From positions 7,544,614 to 7,608,613 of the forward strand of contig CM063254.1 in NCBI GenBank assembly GCA_032158295.1: a stretch of 64,000 nt of DNA, given 5' to 3'. The DNA comes from Pycnopodia helianthoides. Lineage: Eukaryota > Echinodermata > Asteroidea > Forcipulatida > Asteriidae. Both the position numbers and the translations under genes were made by a program. The notes beneath the pieces are model-generated. The model was not told where the DNA came from. It made no database searches and worked only from the letters and a program-made list of their open reading frames with translations. Below, piece after piece: positions 51,701 to 52,150 of this stretch (the stretch's first letter is position 1; each line of letters starts with the position of its first letter).

Positions 51701-52068
51701 ATGTGTATTTTAAGTGGACTATTATGTATTAGACACAACATACGTGCATCTACTTGTGGATGTGTTCCTGTCAATAAAGTGCCTATATTAAAAATAAGTA
51801 GGACTTGAAGCTATGCATGGTGGATTAAAAATGGCATGACATTTTGATGCTCAGTTGAGCGTAGCCCCAGTTTTCAAAACAACTGTTTGCATAATAACTT
51901 CCTACACACTACTCTACATACAACGTTATATGGAATGTATTCCACTGAAGGTCGAATGAATAGTTTGCACGAACCTGCAAATTTGACAATGGCGAGTGGG
52001 TCTATCTTCCCAAACTTTTCAATGTTCGGCAGGTTCGTGGCATTTGAAACAACCACGGTTAACGACAT
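582..52068 (-). CDS. DYSF-like: Ferlin family gene (dysferlin/myoferlin type), 5' half, 26 exons, runs off the left edge
   Basis: Ferlins are tail-anchored, multi-C2 proteins acting in Ca2+-dependent membrane fusion, vesicle traffic and plasma-membrane repair. About 980 codons are readable through exon 25. Domain order with approximate residues: C2A 1-125; acidic Gly/Asp/Glu linker 126-190; C2B 195-340; FerI region about 344-383; C2C 370-500; conserved segment 516-654; helical FerA about 640-755; FerB 756-807; outer and inner DysF from about 855. C2C keeps the Ca2+ loop pattern D455-x-D457...D462-D463. DysF repeats separate this from otoferlin-type ferlins, which lack them. Length fits the N-terminal half of a ~2,000-residue ferlin. 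All 25 introns are GT-AG with matching phase. Orthology to dysferlin versus myoferlin cannot be settled; invertebrate type I ferlins are usually co-orthologous to both. C2D-C2F and the transmembrane anchor lie outside the window. Confidence 0.95.
705..1432 (-). other. Ferlin intron 25
   Basis: A 728 bp intron. The stretch 1020-1160 (CCTTCGGATGGGATGTAAAG, GGTTTGCCCCGGTGTTACTG) has the look of dispersed-repeat sequence, but no second copy exists in the window. Nothing else recognised; frames here are short and unconserved. Confidence 0.5.
1433..1532 (-). CDS. DYSF-like: Ferlin exon 25 (inner DysF, residues 949-981)
   Basis: Encodes [20 protein letters not shown] then [14 protein letters not shown](E)D.W..D.NRAVDE(E/Q)G is the inner DysF core of dysferlin and myoferlin. 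Acceptor TCCTGACAG, donor GAAG|GTAAGA, phase 1 out. Confidence 0.93.
1640..2350. repeat. Minisatellite of ~66-bp units in intron 24
   Basis: About ten diverged units of the type CTGATATCAGTGGTCAATGT, GTGAGTAACAGTGAAATT and ATCATCTATCTACAGGAA, spaced 65-68 bp in the clearer part (2036, 2104, 2169). It fills most of intron 24 between exons 25 and 24. Confidence 0.8.
2393..2510 (-). CDS. DYSF-like: Ferlin exon 24 (DysF, residues 909-948)
   Basis: Encodes [20 protein letters not shown] then [19 protein letters not shown], matching the DADAG...VYExExR...GxW block of type I ferlins. The split Ser codon is AG|T. Acceptor TGTATTAG has a poor pyrimidine tract. Donor GTG|GTAAAG. Confidence 0.94.
2842..2921 (-). 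CDS. DYSF-like: Ferlin exon 23 (DysF, residues 883-908)
   Basis: Encodes [20 protein letters not shown] then FESPEL. PxGWxWxGxW is the Trp/Arg sandwich motif typical of DysF domains. Acceptor GTATCTAG, donor CTCAG|GTAAAA, phase 2 out. Confidence 0.95.
3146..3424 (-). repeat. tRNA-derived SINE-like repeat
   Basis: Shares GGTCTCCCTATTTTGTCAATATC, CCAGTCAGAAGCCATTCAAC and CAGGGATCACAC with 8125-8400 and 10440-10800. The reverse strand has a decayed tRNA-like head. The frame crossing it is not a gene. Confidence 0.6.
3560..3700. mobile_element. Family N fragment
   Basis: Shares AGTGTATTGGATAAAATGAC, CCCACTTTTATGAGGACTCT and GGAAAATGAGTGCATCACAA with the 30695-31250 element, opposite orientation. 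It ends just before exon 22's donor. Confidence 0.45.
3716..3796 (-). CDS. DYSF-like: Ferlin exon 22 (entry to DysF, residues 856-882)
   Basis: Encodes [20 protein letters not shown] then FSDVSGK. YENQ...GxW is the boundary before the outer DysF domain. Acceptor TTGACAG, donor AAG|GTAGGA, phase 0. Confidence 0.94.
3985..4148. mobile_element. MITE family A, degenerate copy beside exon 21
   Basis: Retains GCTGCAACGCTGAAAATACTGCTTAGCA, TTTTGGCTGGT and a decayed right end (ACAGCTTTACAAAATTGTGCCC, partial). It lies 37 bp from the exon 21 donor in the 389 bp intron 21. Confidence 0.5.
4186..4329 (-). CDS. DYSF-like: Ferlin exon 21 (after FerB, residues 808-855)
   Basis: Reads [33 protein letters not shown] and SIAVFAET, continuous with exon 20 across a 7.5 kb intron. 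KLWLGL...VFAET(YENQ) is conserved. Acceptor TGTTTCAG, donor ACT|GTGAGA. A degenerate family A MITE ends about 37 bp inside intron 21. Confidence 0.95.
5157..5419. mobile_element. Palindromic element, family I
   Basis: GGTTGTGTCCAAATCAAGCGGC at left and GCCGCCAATTCGGACACGGCC at right with runs of GGCTACGGCTATGGCTAC-type hexamers. A related partial copy is at 37674-37810. Confidence 0.6.
5580..5762. mobile_element. Palindromic element, family J (short)
   Basis: Inverted ends CAGGCCTGGAAT / ATTCCAGGCCTG; the interior is rich in AAGGCCAAGGCCAAG and GGCCATGGCC repeats. The open frame across it (5590-5787) is low-complexity and not taken as a gene. Confidence 0.6.
7060..7183. mobile_element. MITE family A, short copy
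   Basis: Ends GTGCAATTTCATAAAGCTGT and ATGAAATTGGGCC form the terminal inverted repeat. Part of the interior is lost compared with the ~190 bp copies. Confidence 0.65.
7285..7422. repeat. C-rich minisatellite (CCCCTCCAACC)n
   Basis: Twelve or so 10-12 bp units CCCCTCCAACC/CCCCTTCCCC. Long frames on both strands here (Pro/Ser or Gly/Glu repeats) are products of the repeat. Confidence 0.85.
7423..7586. mobile_element. MITE family A
   Basis: GGGCCCAGTTTCACAGAGCT ... AGCTCTATGAAATTGGGCCC with the family interior GTACAGTTTGTGTCTGGTAT. It follows directly on a C-rich minisatellite. Confidence 0.75.
8034..8112. repeat. Tandem 19-bp repeat
   Basis: Four copies of about CTGTGCATTTTTAAAATC, followed by SINE sequence. 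Confidence 0.75.
8125..8400 (-). repeat. tRNA-derived SINE-like repeat
   Basis: On the minus strand GGATAGCTCAGCTAGTTGAG (A-box-like) and GGTTGCAGGTTCAAATC (B-box-like) stand at tRNA spacing. Body as in the other copies. A run of G at 8353-8370 interrupts it. Confidence 0.65.
8963..9082. mobile_element. Short palindromic repeat, family A-like
   Basis: GGCCCCGATTTCATGGCACT ... CAGCACCATAAGATTGGGACC forms an inverted repeat of about 120 bp. Confidence 0.45.
9083..9245. mobile_element. Palindromic element, family E2
   Basis: Ends CAGCCGATTTCACGAAGTGC and GTTTGGTGAAACCGACGGCTG. The interior alternates AGGATTAATCCT and CTCGTCCTAACTTAGGA. A near-identical copy is at 13089-13258. Confidence 0.7.
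9847..10223. mobile_element. TTAA-flanked MITE, family B
   Basis: A 377 bp element with TTAA at both ends and terminal repeats AGGCACTGGACAC / GTGTTCAGTGTCT. It contains the internal dyad GAGACCTCACGCGTGAGGTCTC. TTAA duplication points to piggyBac-type transposition. A second copy is at 13896-14269. Confidence 0.8.
10440..10800 (-). repeat. tRNA-derived SINE-like repeat
   Basis: Minus strand: TAGATAGCTCAGTTGGTAGA and GGTTGCAGGTTCAAGT resemble pol III A and B boxes. The + side also carries TTTGGTTCAACCCAAAATTG and TTTCCCTTGTGATTTATTAC, an end shared with 24712-24773. Not a genuine tRNA: no acceptor stem closes. Confidence 0.65.
11845..12000 (-). CDS. DYSF-like: Ferlin exon 20 (FerB, residues 756-807)
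   Basis: A 156-nt phase-0 exon covering Fer[33 protein letters not shown] and [14 protein letters not shown]. PDVIxWMxSGxKRxAxxRIPA and CGKLCGK are diagnostic. Acceptor ATTTCAG, donor AAG|GTAAGT. Confidence 0.97.
12166..12354. mobile_element. MITE family A
   Basis: A full-length 189 bp copy, GGGTCCAATTTCATAGAGCT ... AGCTCTATGAAATTGGGCCC. Internal CAGGATACCAGTCACAAATT and TTGGCTGGTAACC are shared with other copies. Confidence 0.8.
12728..12788. repeat. (ACTTAC)n hexamer microsatellite
   Basis: Nearly perfect ACTTAC repeat of about ten units. All three frames stay open, giving spurious LTLTLT, HLHLHL and YTYTYT readings. Confidence 0.9.
13089..13258. mobile_element. Palindromic element, family E2 (second copy)
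   Basis: CAGCCAATTTCACGAAGCGC ... GTTTGGTGAAATCGACGGCAG. It ends 25 bp downstream of the exon 19 donor in intron 19. Confidence 0.7.
13283..13478 (-). CDS. DYSF-like: Ferlin exon 19 (FerA, residues 690-755)
   Basis: Helical FerA sequence starting [20 protein letters not shown] and ending [19 protein letters not shown]. The split Arg codon is AG|G. Acceptor TGTACTAG, donor GAG|GTAATT. FerA is a helical bundle reported to bind membranes in other ferlins. Confidence 0.94.
13505..13899. mobile_element. TTAA-flanked MITE, family C
   Basis: About 395 bp bounded by inverted copies of TTTAAAGGAACATTACAGAA, ending in TTCTGTAATGTTCCTTTAAA. It lies in ferlin intron 18 just upstream of exon 19. No coding capacity. 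An inverted, truncated relative is at 34290-34661. Confidence 0.8.
13896..14269. mobile_element. TTAA-flanked MITE, family B (second copy)
   Basis: Same order and termini as 9847-10223 (AGGCACTGGACAC ... GTGTCCAGTGCCT), with a different internal palindrome. It abuts a family C element and shares its TTTAAA junction at 13895-13900. Confidence 0.8.
14972..15078 (-). CDS. DYSF-like: Ferlin exon 18 (FerA, residues 655-689)
   Basis: Encodes [20 protein letters not shown] then [15 protein letters not shown], an amphipathic helical stretch of FerA. Acceptor TTCTTACAG, donor TGCAG|GTTAGT. Its first ~30 nt and acceptor recur twice in intron 17 at about 15121-15201 and 15361-15442. Confidence 0.93.
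15121..15201 (-). repeat. Duplicated intron 17/exon 18 boundary, copy 1
   Basis: Repeats the intron end TTCTTACAG and the first ~30 nt of exon 18 (ACAGTGAGCCTGAACAAGGA) plus 45 bp of intron, 83 bp upstream of the real acceptor. No donor follows. Confidence 0.8.
15230..15345. mobile_element. Relative of the 62508-63305 arm in ferlin intron 17
   Basis: Shares CTTGCGGGTACAACCATGTG, GTTGGCTCTAAAAAGAGCC and the minus-strand text GAGCAGAGTATACTGTTTGA then AACGTCGAGACC. Confidence 0.5.
15361..15442 (-). repeat. Duplicated intron 17/exon 18 boundary, copy 2
   Basis: A third occurrence of the same acceptor and exon start (ACAGTGAGCCTGAACAAAGA), with GTCATGGTTTTCTTACAG intact. It is separated from copy 1 by the 15230-15345 element. 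Confidence 0.8.
15512..15743. mobile_element. Palindromic element abutting the exon 17 donor
   Basis: Left ATAGATAGTTCCCAGTAGAC and CGCCATCTTTACGGGCAA are inverted at right as TGCCCGTAAAGATGG and CTGTAACCTATCTAT. The right end lies about 5 bp from the exon 17 donor (GT at 15748-15747). Confidence 0.6.
15749..16165 (-). CDS. DYSF-like: Ferlin exon 17 (long exon, residues 516-654)
   Basis: The largest exon, 417 nt, phase 0 on both sides. It starts [20 protein letters not shown], contains [19 protein letters not shown] and [18 protein letters not shown] sequence (here [15 protein letters not shown]), then [20 protein letters not shown], entering the FerA region. The donor is CTG|GTAAGTATAG. The same strand stays open beyond the donor for several codons only. 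A palindromic element begins a few bases into intron 17. Confidence 0.97.
16262..16408. repeat. Tandem duplication (~70 bp) upstream of exon 17
   Basis: GCCTGATACATCACAGAGGC-type units (TGATACATCACAGAGGCAAT ... TCATTGCCTTTGTGCCCCTT) occur twice. The theme GGGGCAC...AAGGCAATG recurs inverted at 41807-42040. Confidence 0.7.
16862..16962 (-). CDS. DYSF-like: Ferlin exon 16 (after C2C, residues 482-515)
   Basis: Encodes [20 protein letters not shown] then [14 protein letters not shown]. [20 protein letters not shown] is a strictly ferlin-type signature. Acceptor TTAACAG, donor AAG|GTAAAC. Confidence 0.97.
16999..17200. mobile_element. MITE with 20-bp perfect inverted ends
   Basis: Ends GTTATACCTCTGTCTTGAAT and ATTCAAGACAGAGGTATAAC are exact inverted repeats 202 bp apart. 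The interior is partly palindromic (CTCTCTCGCGCTCGCGCG). It lies 37 bp upstream of exon 16 in intron 15. Confidence 0.75.
17226..17309. repeat. Long hairpin
   Basis: TTGGTCCATGGGTTTTGTACAC is inverted as GTGTACAAAACACCATGGAC with a C-rich loop. A related hairpin is at 35396-35482. Confidence 0.7.
17567..17897. mobile_element. TTAA-flanked MITE, family H1
   Basis: A 331 bp element with ends TTAAAGGGGCACATTGCC and GGCAATGTACCCCTTTAA, in intron 15. The interior is AT-rich and non-coding. Confidence 0.7.
19031..19220. mobile_element. MITE family A
   Basis: Starts GGAACCAATTTTATAGAGCT, ends AAGAAATTGGGCCC; the right arm has lost the AGCAGCTCTA piece. Confidence 0.7.
20922..21114. mobile_element. 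MITE family A
   Basis: A 193 bp copy with intact GGGCCCAATTTCATAGAGCT inverted termini, in intron 15. Confidence 0.8.
21875..21951 (-). CDS. DYSF-like: Ferlin exon 15 (C2C third loop, residues 456-481)
   Basis: Reads [20 protein letters not shown] then SSPGEE. With exon 14 it gives RDWDRVSADD, a canonical D-x-D-x5-D Ca2+-binding loop, so C2C is probably Ca2+-competent. Acceptor TTTATAG, donor GAAG|GTAAGA. Confidence 0.96.
22035..22255. mobile_element. Palindromic element, family E, with internal duplication
   Basis: Bounded by GGGGTCGATTTCACAAAACT and TTTTGTGAAATCGACCCC. The interior is built of ACTAGTCCTAAGTTAGGA and CTATCTCTTAGCATTGCC modules, with one module pair (about 60 bp) repeated in tandem. 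Extremely self-complementary. In intron 14. Confidence 0.75.
22553..22626 (-). repeat. SINE fragment (B-box part)
   Basis: TTTGGGGTTGAACAAAGAAA and GAGCGGGATTTGAACCAACG match the SINE 3' half, cut off after CCTCCGGTATAACGTACC. Confidence 0.55.
22751..22794 (-). CDS. DYSF-like: Ferlin exon 14 (C2C, residues 442-455)
   Basis: A 44-nt exon reading [14 protein letters not shown] and two bases of Trp. FPSMCERVK is very conserved in ferlins. It supplies D455, first Asp of the third Ca2+ loop. Acceptor TTACACAG, donor ATTG|GTAAGT. Confidence 0.95.
23060..23256. mobile_element. MITE family A, diverged
   Basis: GGCCCAATTGTATACATAAA at left, TGTTTGAAATTGGGCC at right, with TTTTGGCTGGTAAAC inside. In intron 13. 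Confidence 0.65.
23575..23643 (-). CDS. DYSF-like: Ferlin exon 13 (C2C, residues 419-441)
   Basis: A 69-nt phase-0 exon encoding [20 protein letters not shown] then PIR. The N/DxPEWN motif matches ferlin C2C. Acceptor TCCTCAG, donor AGG|GTAAGG. Confidence 0.95.
23640..23865. repeat. (CATCAACG/CATCAACA)n repeat at exon 13
   Basis: Degenerate then near-perfect octamers ATCAACGC and ATCAACAC. It begins immediately next to the exon 13 acceptor in intron 12, so it contributes the sequence upstream of that splice site. Confidence 0.8.
24100..24215. mobile_element. Partial relative of the same family
   Basis: AGTGTTGGTTCTTCTCAGAA hairpin, CACTCAAAAGAGTGTTATTG and TTGTACCCTCAGGTTTACTA follow the same order as the other copies; the ribozyme-like part is absent. 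Confidence 0.4.
24393..24496 (-). CDS. DYSF-like: Ferlin exon 12 (C2C, residues 384-418)
   Basis: Encodes [20 protein letters not shown] then [15 protein letters not shown]. VDPYLxxSFAG is the C2C first Ca2+-loop and strand. Acceptor TCTTCAG, donor AAG|GTTAGA (a weaker donor). Confidence 0.96.
24712..24773. repeat. SINE tail fragment
   Basis: TCTTTGTTGAACCCAAAATTC and GTTTCCCTTGTGGTTTATTA match the tail part of the SINE-like repeat at 10700-10800. Confidence 0.4.
25025..25192. mobile_element. Palindromic element, family E
   Basis: Same termini (GGGGTCGATTTCACAAAAAC / TTTTGTGAAATCAACCCC) and modules as 22035-22255, without the tandem module copy. In intron 11. Confidence 0.75.
25619..25835. 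mobile_element. MITE-like element, family F
   Basis: Terminal inverted repeats TAACCCTCTTGCTGTCTGAC and ACTGACAGTAGGAGGGTTAA. The interior has CACTGTGGTTTTGAATGATAG and CAAATGGTTGGTCA. In intron 11. Confidence 0.7.
26178..26260 (-). CDS. DYSF-like: Ferlin exon 11 (FerI to C2C, residues 356-383)
   Basis: Reads [20 protein letters not shown] then HAEDIPQ, the hallmark NLLxPAG...KVYxAEDIPQ that opens C2C in all ferlins. Acceptor TTTCCAG, donor CAGA|GTAAGT, with the Met codon split A|TG. Confidence 0.97.
26458..26495 (-). CDS. DYSF-like: Ferlin exon 10 (microexon, residues 344-355)
   Basis: A 38-nt exon in a gap of about 9 kb, found by phase and homology. It encodes [12 protein letters not shown], leading into the conserved NLLRPAG of exon 11. 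Acceptor CAATTTCAG, donor GAGTC|GTGAGT, phase 2 out. Acidic residues just before NLL are usual in ferlins. Confidence 0.88.
27690..27961 (+). repeat. Possible LINE 3' end
   Basis: A C/T-rich stretch (CTCTCTTTGTTTAACCTGTC, GGATGCCTCCATACATGCC) ends in AATAAATATT followed by tandem GAATTGAATTGAATTG, the style of short-repeat tail seen on many non-LTR retrotransposons. No reverse transcriptase is adjacent. Confidence 0.35.
28101..28447. repeat. Tandem duplication, ~180 bp x2
   Basis: TTCCAGTCTACAATTAACAAG...GTGCCGAGTTTCAGATCCAAA is followed by TTCCAGTCGACAATTAACAT...GTGCCGAGTTTCACACCAAA, both ending GCAGTGCTGCAATGT. In intron 9. Confidence 0.75.
29025..29045 (-). CDS. Possible alternative first exon inside ferlin intron 9
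   Basis: ATG followed by six codons (MADRIGL) ends at a perfect donor CTG|GTAAGT in phase 0, exactly the phase needed to join ferlin exon 10 (VFKK...). The ATG lies in AAAATGGCGGAC, a YY1-like context often found at start codons and promoters. The product would lack C2A and C2B and begin just before C2C. No transcript evidence is visible, and the preceding 18 bp recur elsewhere in the window, so this could be repeat-borne. Confidence 0.3.
29579..30690. mobile_element. Family J-like composite element
   Basis: Left end GATGCAGGCCTCAAACTTCCCGGC (partial) pairs with right end GAAGCTTGAGGCCTGG. Both flanks carry GGCC-rich text (GGCGGCCACGACGGCCATGG; CCAAGGCCAAAGTGGCCTT). A 78-bp tandem repeat sits inside at 29929-30235. 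In intron 9. Confidence 0.5.
29929..30235. repeat. Tandem 78-bp repeat, four copies
   Basis: CCTCTACAGTTTGTTATACA, ACTCTTGCTTCACTCAAAAGA and TGTGTGGTGTCTCTGTGG recur at ~78 bp; the fourth copy is degraded. The open frame (29906-30196) exists because 78 is a multiple of three. Confidence 0.85.
30695..31250. mobile_element. Inverted-repeat element, family N
   Basis: Left GCACTCATTTTCCAATAGAT matches, inverted, right CTATCTATCAGAAAATGAGTG. A partial relative with TCTATTGGAAAATGAGTGCA is at about 3560-3700 in intron 22. Confidence 0.55.
31604..31986. mobile_element. MITE-like repeat, family D (inverted copy)
   Basis: Reverse-orientation copy: runs from CTCGTAGATTGGTTTTTGT to CAGCTGCAGTGCTTGTAATT, including GAAAGTTTCAGCTGAATACC. 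In intron 9. Confidence 0.65.
32123..32160 (+). ncRNA. Hammerhead-ribozyme-like motif
   Basis: GCAT + CTGATGA + A + GTAGC-TGAT-GCTAC + GAAA + GC + TC + ATGC. This gives stem I GCAU/AUGC, the invariant CUGANGA and GAAA cores, a perfect 5-bp stem II with a UGAU tetraloop, and a minimal stem III with cleavage expected after UC. One extra A sits between CUGAUGA and stem II relative to the textbook motif, which may weaken or abolish activity. Minimal-stem-III hammerheads are known in Penelope-like retroelements. In ferlin intron 9, antisense to the gene. Confidence 0.4.
32907..32942. repeat. (GTTT)n microsatellite
   Basis: About seven GTTT units. Confidence 0.85.
33330..33500. mobile_element. Family F fragment
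   Basis: Shares ACCAACCATTCAAAATCATTC, GTGTATGGTTGCACAACT and CATTCACCACATGCTATCAG with family F but lacks the CCCTCCTACT terminus on the left. Confidence 0.5.
33902..34160. mobile_element. Family A-like MITE, diverged and longer
   Basis: GGGCCCAATTTCATAGCTCT at left and AAAAAATTTGGCCC at right. The interior (GCTTGCGATCACCATTCTTC) differs from typical copies, suggesting a related subfamily. Confidence 0.55.
34290..34661. mobile_element. MITE family C, inverted copy fused to a family D element
   Basis: Starts TTAAAGGAACATTACAGAAT and matches the reverse complement of 13505-13899 over most of its length, ending ...TTGTTAGCAAAAACCAATTCTTTAA, where the sequence continues directly as family D. 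Confidence 0.75.
34662..35045. mobile_element. MITE-like repeat, family D
   Basis: Runs from TTACCATAAAAACTTACTTG to AACCGATCTATGACCCTAGC, joined without gap to a family C element, and ends about 40 bp before the donor of exon 9. Confidence 0.65.
35087..35284 (-). CDS. DYSF-like: Ferlin exon 9 (C2B, residues 278-343)
   Basis: Begins [20 protein letters not shown] and includes [20 protein letters not shown], the typical ferlin C2B ending, then GDEAT. The third loop (YNSRKLRSD) lacks the full set of Asp ligands, as in vertebrate C2B. Acceptor TTCTAG, donor ACT|GTAAGT, phase 0 on both sides. Confidence 0.96.
35396..35482. repeat. Long hairpin, relative of 17226-17309
   Basis: GGGGTCCATTGTGTTTTGTA and CACCCGAGG at left are complementary to CCGAGGGTGTACAAAACCCATGGACCCC at right (partial quotes). 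It lies 110 bp upstream of exon 9 in intron 8. Confidence 0.7.
35971..36033 (-). CDS. DYSF-like: Ferlin exon 8 (C2B, residues 257-277)
   Basis: A 63-nt exon encoding [20 protein letters not shown] plus Q, the conserved FxFNxxxSPxELFD block of ferlin C2B. Acceptor ATATTACAG, donor CAG|GTAAAT, phase 0 on both sides. Confidence 0.96.
36151..36500. mobile_element. MITE family F with a tandemly duplicated right half
   Basis: Starts TTAACCCTCCTACTCTTGGT, reaches a right end CAAACAGTAGGAGGGTTGAC near 36386, then repeats the right half (ATGATATCATATTGC ... GGTCAGACAGTATGAG). In intron 7, about 90 bp upstream of exon 7's donor. Confidence 0.65.
36593..36788 (-). CDS. DYSF-like: Ferlin exon 7 (basic cluster and start of C2B, residues 191-256)
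   Basis: Acceptor CTACTCAG and donor GATGAG|GTAGGT. After IVGM comes a strongly basic stretch ([13 protein letters not shown]), then C2B strands [20 protein letters not shown] and [20 protein letters not shown], ending NRPYWDE. The acidic linker of exon 6 directly precedes this basic cluster. Confidence 0.96.
37408..37540 (-). CDS. DYSF-like: Ferlin exon 6 (acidic Gly-rich linker between C2A and C2B, residues 147-190)
   Basis: Almost the whole exon encodes Gly, Asp and Glu, ending in ten consecutive Gly. The exact acceptor (CCCCAG|CT) and donor (GGAAT|GTATGT) were chosen because only they preserve phase from exon 5 (1) into exon 7 (2). The DNA is a GGTGGTGAT-type triplet repeat, so the linker may vary in length between individuals. 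Function is unknown beyond a flexible acidic tether. Confidence 0.85.
37674..37810. mobile_element. Family I fragment
   Basis: TGAACACGAATTGGTGGCTA ... CAGCTGCCAATTCGGATAGGACCTA is an inverted-repeat relative of 5157-5419, in intron 5 just upstream of exon 6. Confidence 0.5.
38395..38945. repeat. Minisatellite, ~80-110 bp units in intron 5
   Basis: Six to seven units of the type CAAAAAGTAATGCTGGATAAG, GGTAGTAAGTCTGAACTAA, TTATCTTGTAATTGTATGAC with expanding G runs at the right end (38879-38887, 38927-38935). Confidence 0.8.
39130..39300. mobile_element. Family A-like MITE remnant
   Basis: Starts GGCCCAATTTCATGGCACTG and carries TTTTGGCTTGTGCAC. The right end is not clear. The CATGGCACTG variant is shared with 8963-9082. 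Confidence 0.4.
39984..40074 (-). CDS. DYSF-like: Ferlin exon 5 (end of C2A and start of linker, residues 117-146)
   Basis: Acceptor TTTATACAG and donor ACTG|GTAAGA. It starts [18 protein letters not shown], the final C2A beta strand and the Pro-rich exit, then becomes [12 protein letters not shown], the beginning of a flexible linker. Phase 0 in, phase 1 out. Confidence 0.93.
40375..40566. mobile_element. MITE family A
   Basis: A 192 bp copy, inverted relative to 12166-12354, with ends GGGCCCAATTTCATAGAGCT and GCTCTATGAAACTGGGCCC. In intron 4, 300 bp upstream of exon 5. Confidence 0.8.
40768..40842 (-). repeat. SINE fragment
   Basis: GTTTGGGTTGAACAAAGACA and CTTAAACCTCTGACTTCCGGATTAAC (partial) match the SINE B-box half. 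In intron 4. Confidence 0.5.
41453..41558 (-). CDS. DYSF-like: Ferlin exon 4 (C2A, residues 81-116)
   Basis: Acceptor TAATGCAG completes the split Arg codon (CG|A). The exon reads [14 protein letters not shown] through [12 protein letters not shown] and stops at donor ACCACG|GTAACT. The open frame continues past this donor, but ending here lets the reading join exon 5 ([11 protein letters not shown]), which matches the last C2A strand of other ferlins. Confidence 0.93.
41807..42045. repeat. Relative of the 16262-16408 repeat
   Basis: AAGGGGCACCAAGGCAATGA and GGGGCATGGAGGCAATTGCC, then after ~130 bp AAGGGGCACTAAGGCAATGG and GGCTTTAAGACAATTGCCTCC. In intron 3. Confidence 0.5.
42857..43342. mobile_element. 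TTAA-type palindromic element
   Basis: Begins TTAAAGGCACAGGTAGGATC and ends GATCCTACCTTTGA (imperfect inverted ends). Its right part (about 43130-43330) resembles family D copies, including CAGCTG-like and GCTGTTTTCTCAACAAGTA segments. It lies in ferlin intron 3. Confidence 0.6.
43880..44055. mobile_element. Family A-like MITE remnant
   Basis: GCGAGCACAAAACTTTGCTAAGCAC, with CCAGCCAAAATTCCATAAAG and ...GATGAAAGGCCCTGG. Both ends are decayed. Confidence 0.4.
44911..45112. mobile_element. MITE family A
   Basis: GACTCAATTTCATACAGCTG to GCAGCTCTATGAAGTTAGGCCC, with the AAGTAGCTAAGCACAACAAA interior. In intron 3. Confidence 0.7.
45596..46150. repeat. Diverged direct duplication
   Basis: GTGGGTGTGTACTGTAC, GCTGAAGGACAC, TGCAAACACTAGTCAAGAAC and GAGTATTTGATC occur in the same order at about 45597-45740 and 45918-46060; both are followed by GACTGCAGGGCTT. 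In intron 3. Confidence 0.7.
46909..47106. mobile_element. MITE family A
   Basis: Left end is AGGGCTATATTTTATAGTGC; right end is AGCAGCTCTGTGAAATTTGGCCC; interior is typical. In intron 3. Confidence 0.7.
47219..47356. repeat. 138-bp palindrome
   Basis: TAATGACCTTGGTTGGTGGC at left is the inverse of GCCACCAACCAAGGTCATTA at right. CGTGGTAATGACC also recurs in the middle. In intron 3, no coding potential. Confidence 0.7.
47816..47907 (-). CDS. DYSF-like: Ferlin exon 3 (C2A, residues 51-80)
   Basis: Acceptor TTTGACAG and donor AATCG|GTGAGT. It encodes [20 protein letters not shown] followed by [11 protein letters not shown]. These are the classic C2A third Ca2+-loop residues of dysferlin and myoferlin (KDHE...GRNR). 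The exon ends two bases into an Arg codon (phase 2). Confidence 0.96.
48016..48158 (-). repeat. SINE fragment fused to MITE family A
   Basis: AGTAATAAACCACAAGGGAA, GAATTTGAACC and GGCGCTCTACCAACTGAGCT give tail, B box and A box in reverse order. It stops at TGTCTCCCTATTAAC, where a family A MITE begins. Confidence 0.6.
48159..48317. mobile_element. MITE family A, 5'-truncated, fused to a SINE piece
   Basis: Begins inside the element (ACAATTTTCTGCTAAGCACA) immediately after SINE-like sequence and ends AGCTCTATGAAATCTGGCCCC. The first of three consecutive copies in intron 2. Confidence 0.65.
48318..48394. repeat. 77-bp hairpin spacer between two MITE copies
   Basis: GTGGTCTAGTGGAGGTTCG at left is complementary to CTCCTCTAGACCAC at right, so the spacer between two family A copies is itself a palindrome. 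Confidence 0.6.
48395..48586. mobile_element. MITE family A, second of three
   Basis: A full-length inverted copy, GGGCCCAATTTCAGTAGAGC ... GCAGCTCTATGAAATTAGGCC. Confidence 0.75.
48587..48758. mobile_element. MITE family A, third of three
   Basis: Follows the previous copy directly (TTAAGCAGAAAGTCTTGC) in the opposite orientation and ends AGCTCTATGAAATTGGGCT. Its left terminus is merged with its neighbour. Confidence 0.7.
49211..49266 (-). CDS. DYSF-like: Ferlin exon 2 (C2A, residues 32-50)
   Basis: Acceptor TTTTAG and donor GAG|GTAAGA. The reading [18 protein letters not shown] carries the NPxWNE motif found in essentially every ferlin C2 domain. Split Gly codon G|GT joins it to exon 1. 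It ends on a codon boundary. Confidence 0.95.
49331..49559. mobile_element. TTAA-flanked MITE, family H2
   Basis: A 229 bp element with ends TTAAAGGGGCACTGTCGT and ACGACAGTGCCCCTTTAA and an internal CTCTCACCAAGTTAATC / AACCTGGTGAGAG dyad. It starts 65 bp upstream of exon 2 in intron 1. Confidence 0.75.
49832..50727. mobile_element. Mutator-like non-autonomous element with 278-bp terminal inverted repeats
   Basis: The arms 49832-50109 and 50452-50727 are inverted copies at roughly 90 percent identity, both beginning TAGTTGCGATAATCGTAACC. The element is flanked by a perfect 9-bp direct duplication CTAGATAGG (49823-49831 and 50728-50736). Long TIRs with a 9-bp duplication are the signature of Mutator/MULE elements. 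Each arm has a nested hairpin (GTAACCCTCC...GGAGGGTTAC). The ~340 bp centre contains inverted ACCAATCAGCG/GCTGATTGGT boxes and no credible ORF, so it depends on a transposase elsewhere. It lies in ferlin intron 1. Confidence 0.85.
50737..51974 (-). other. Ferlin intron 1, part between the Mutator-like element and exon 1
   Basis: 1.2 kb with no recognised repeat, RNA or conserved coding sequence. The short frames at 50656-50907 and 51412-51603 have no family features. Confidence 0.5.
51975..52068 (-). CDS. DYSF-like: Ferlin exon 1 (start codon, C2A residues 1-31)
   Basis: The exon starts at ATG in the context GCAACATGTCG. An in-frame TAG 36 nt upstream (52105-52107) excludes a longer N-terminus. 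It encodes the first two strands of C2A, beginning [20 protein letters not shown], with IDP as the usual first Ca2+-loop segment. The donor is GCAG|GTTCGT, an imperfect but usable site. The exon ends one base into a Gly codon (phase 1), which exon 2 completes. Confidence 0.92.
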
Positions 52069-52150
52069 GTTGCTGCTGTTGGAGTGTAGCCTCGCGGTCG
52101 CACGCTAGCCGTCCTGGTGGGCTTCAACTTCGAGAGCAGAACTCAGAAGG
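52069..52150 (-). promoter_or_regulatory. Ferlin 5' leader
   Basis: The 80 bp upstream of the ATG hold an in-frame TAG at 52105-52107 and no other in-frame start after it. The sequence is richer in CpG than the introns (GCGTGCGACCGCGAGG). No TATA box is obvious. Transcription start and any upstream noncoding exon cannot be fixed from sequence. Confidence 0.45.
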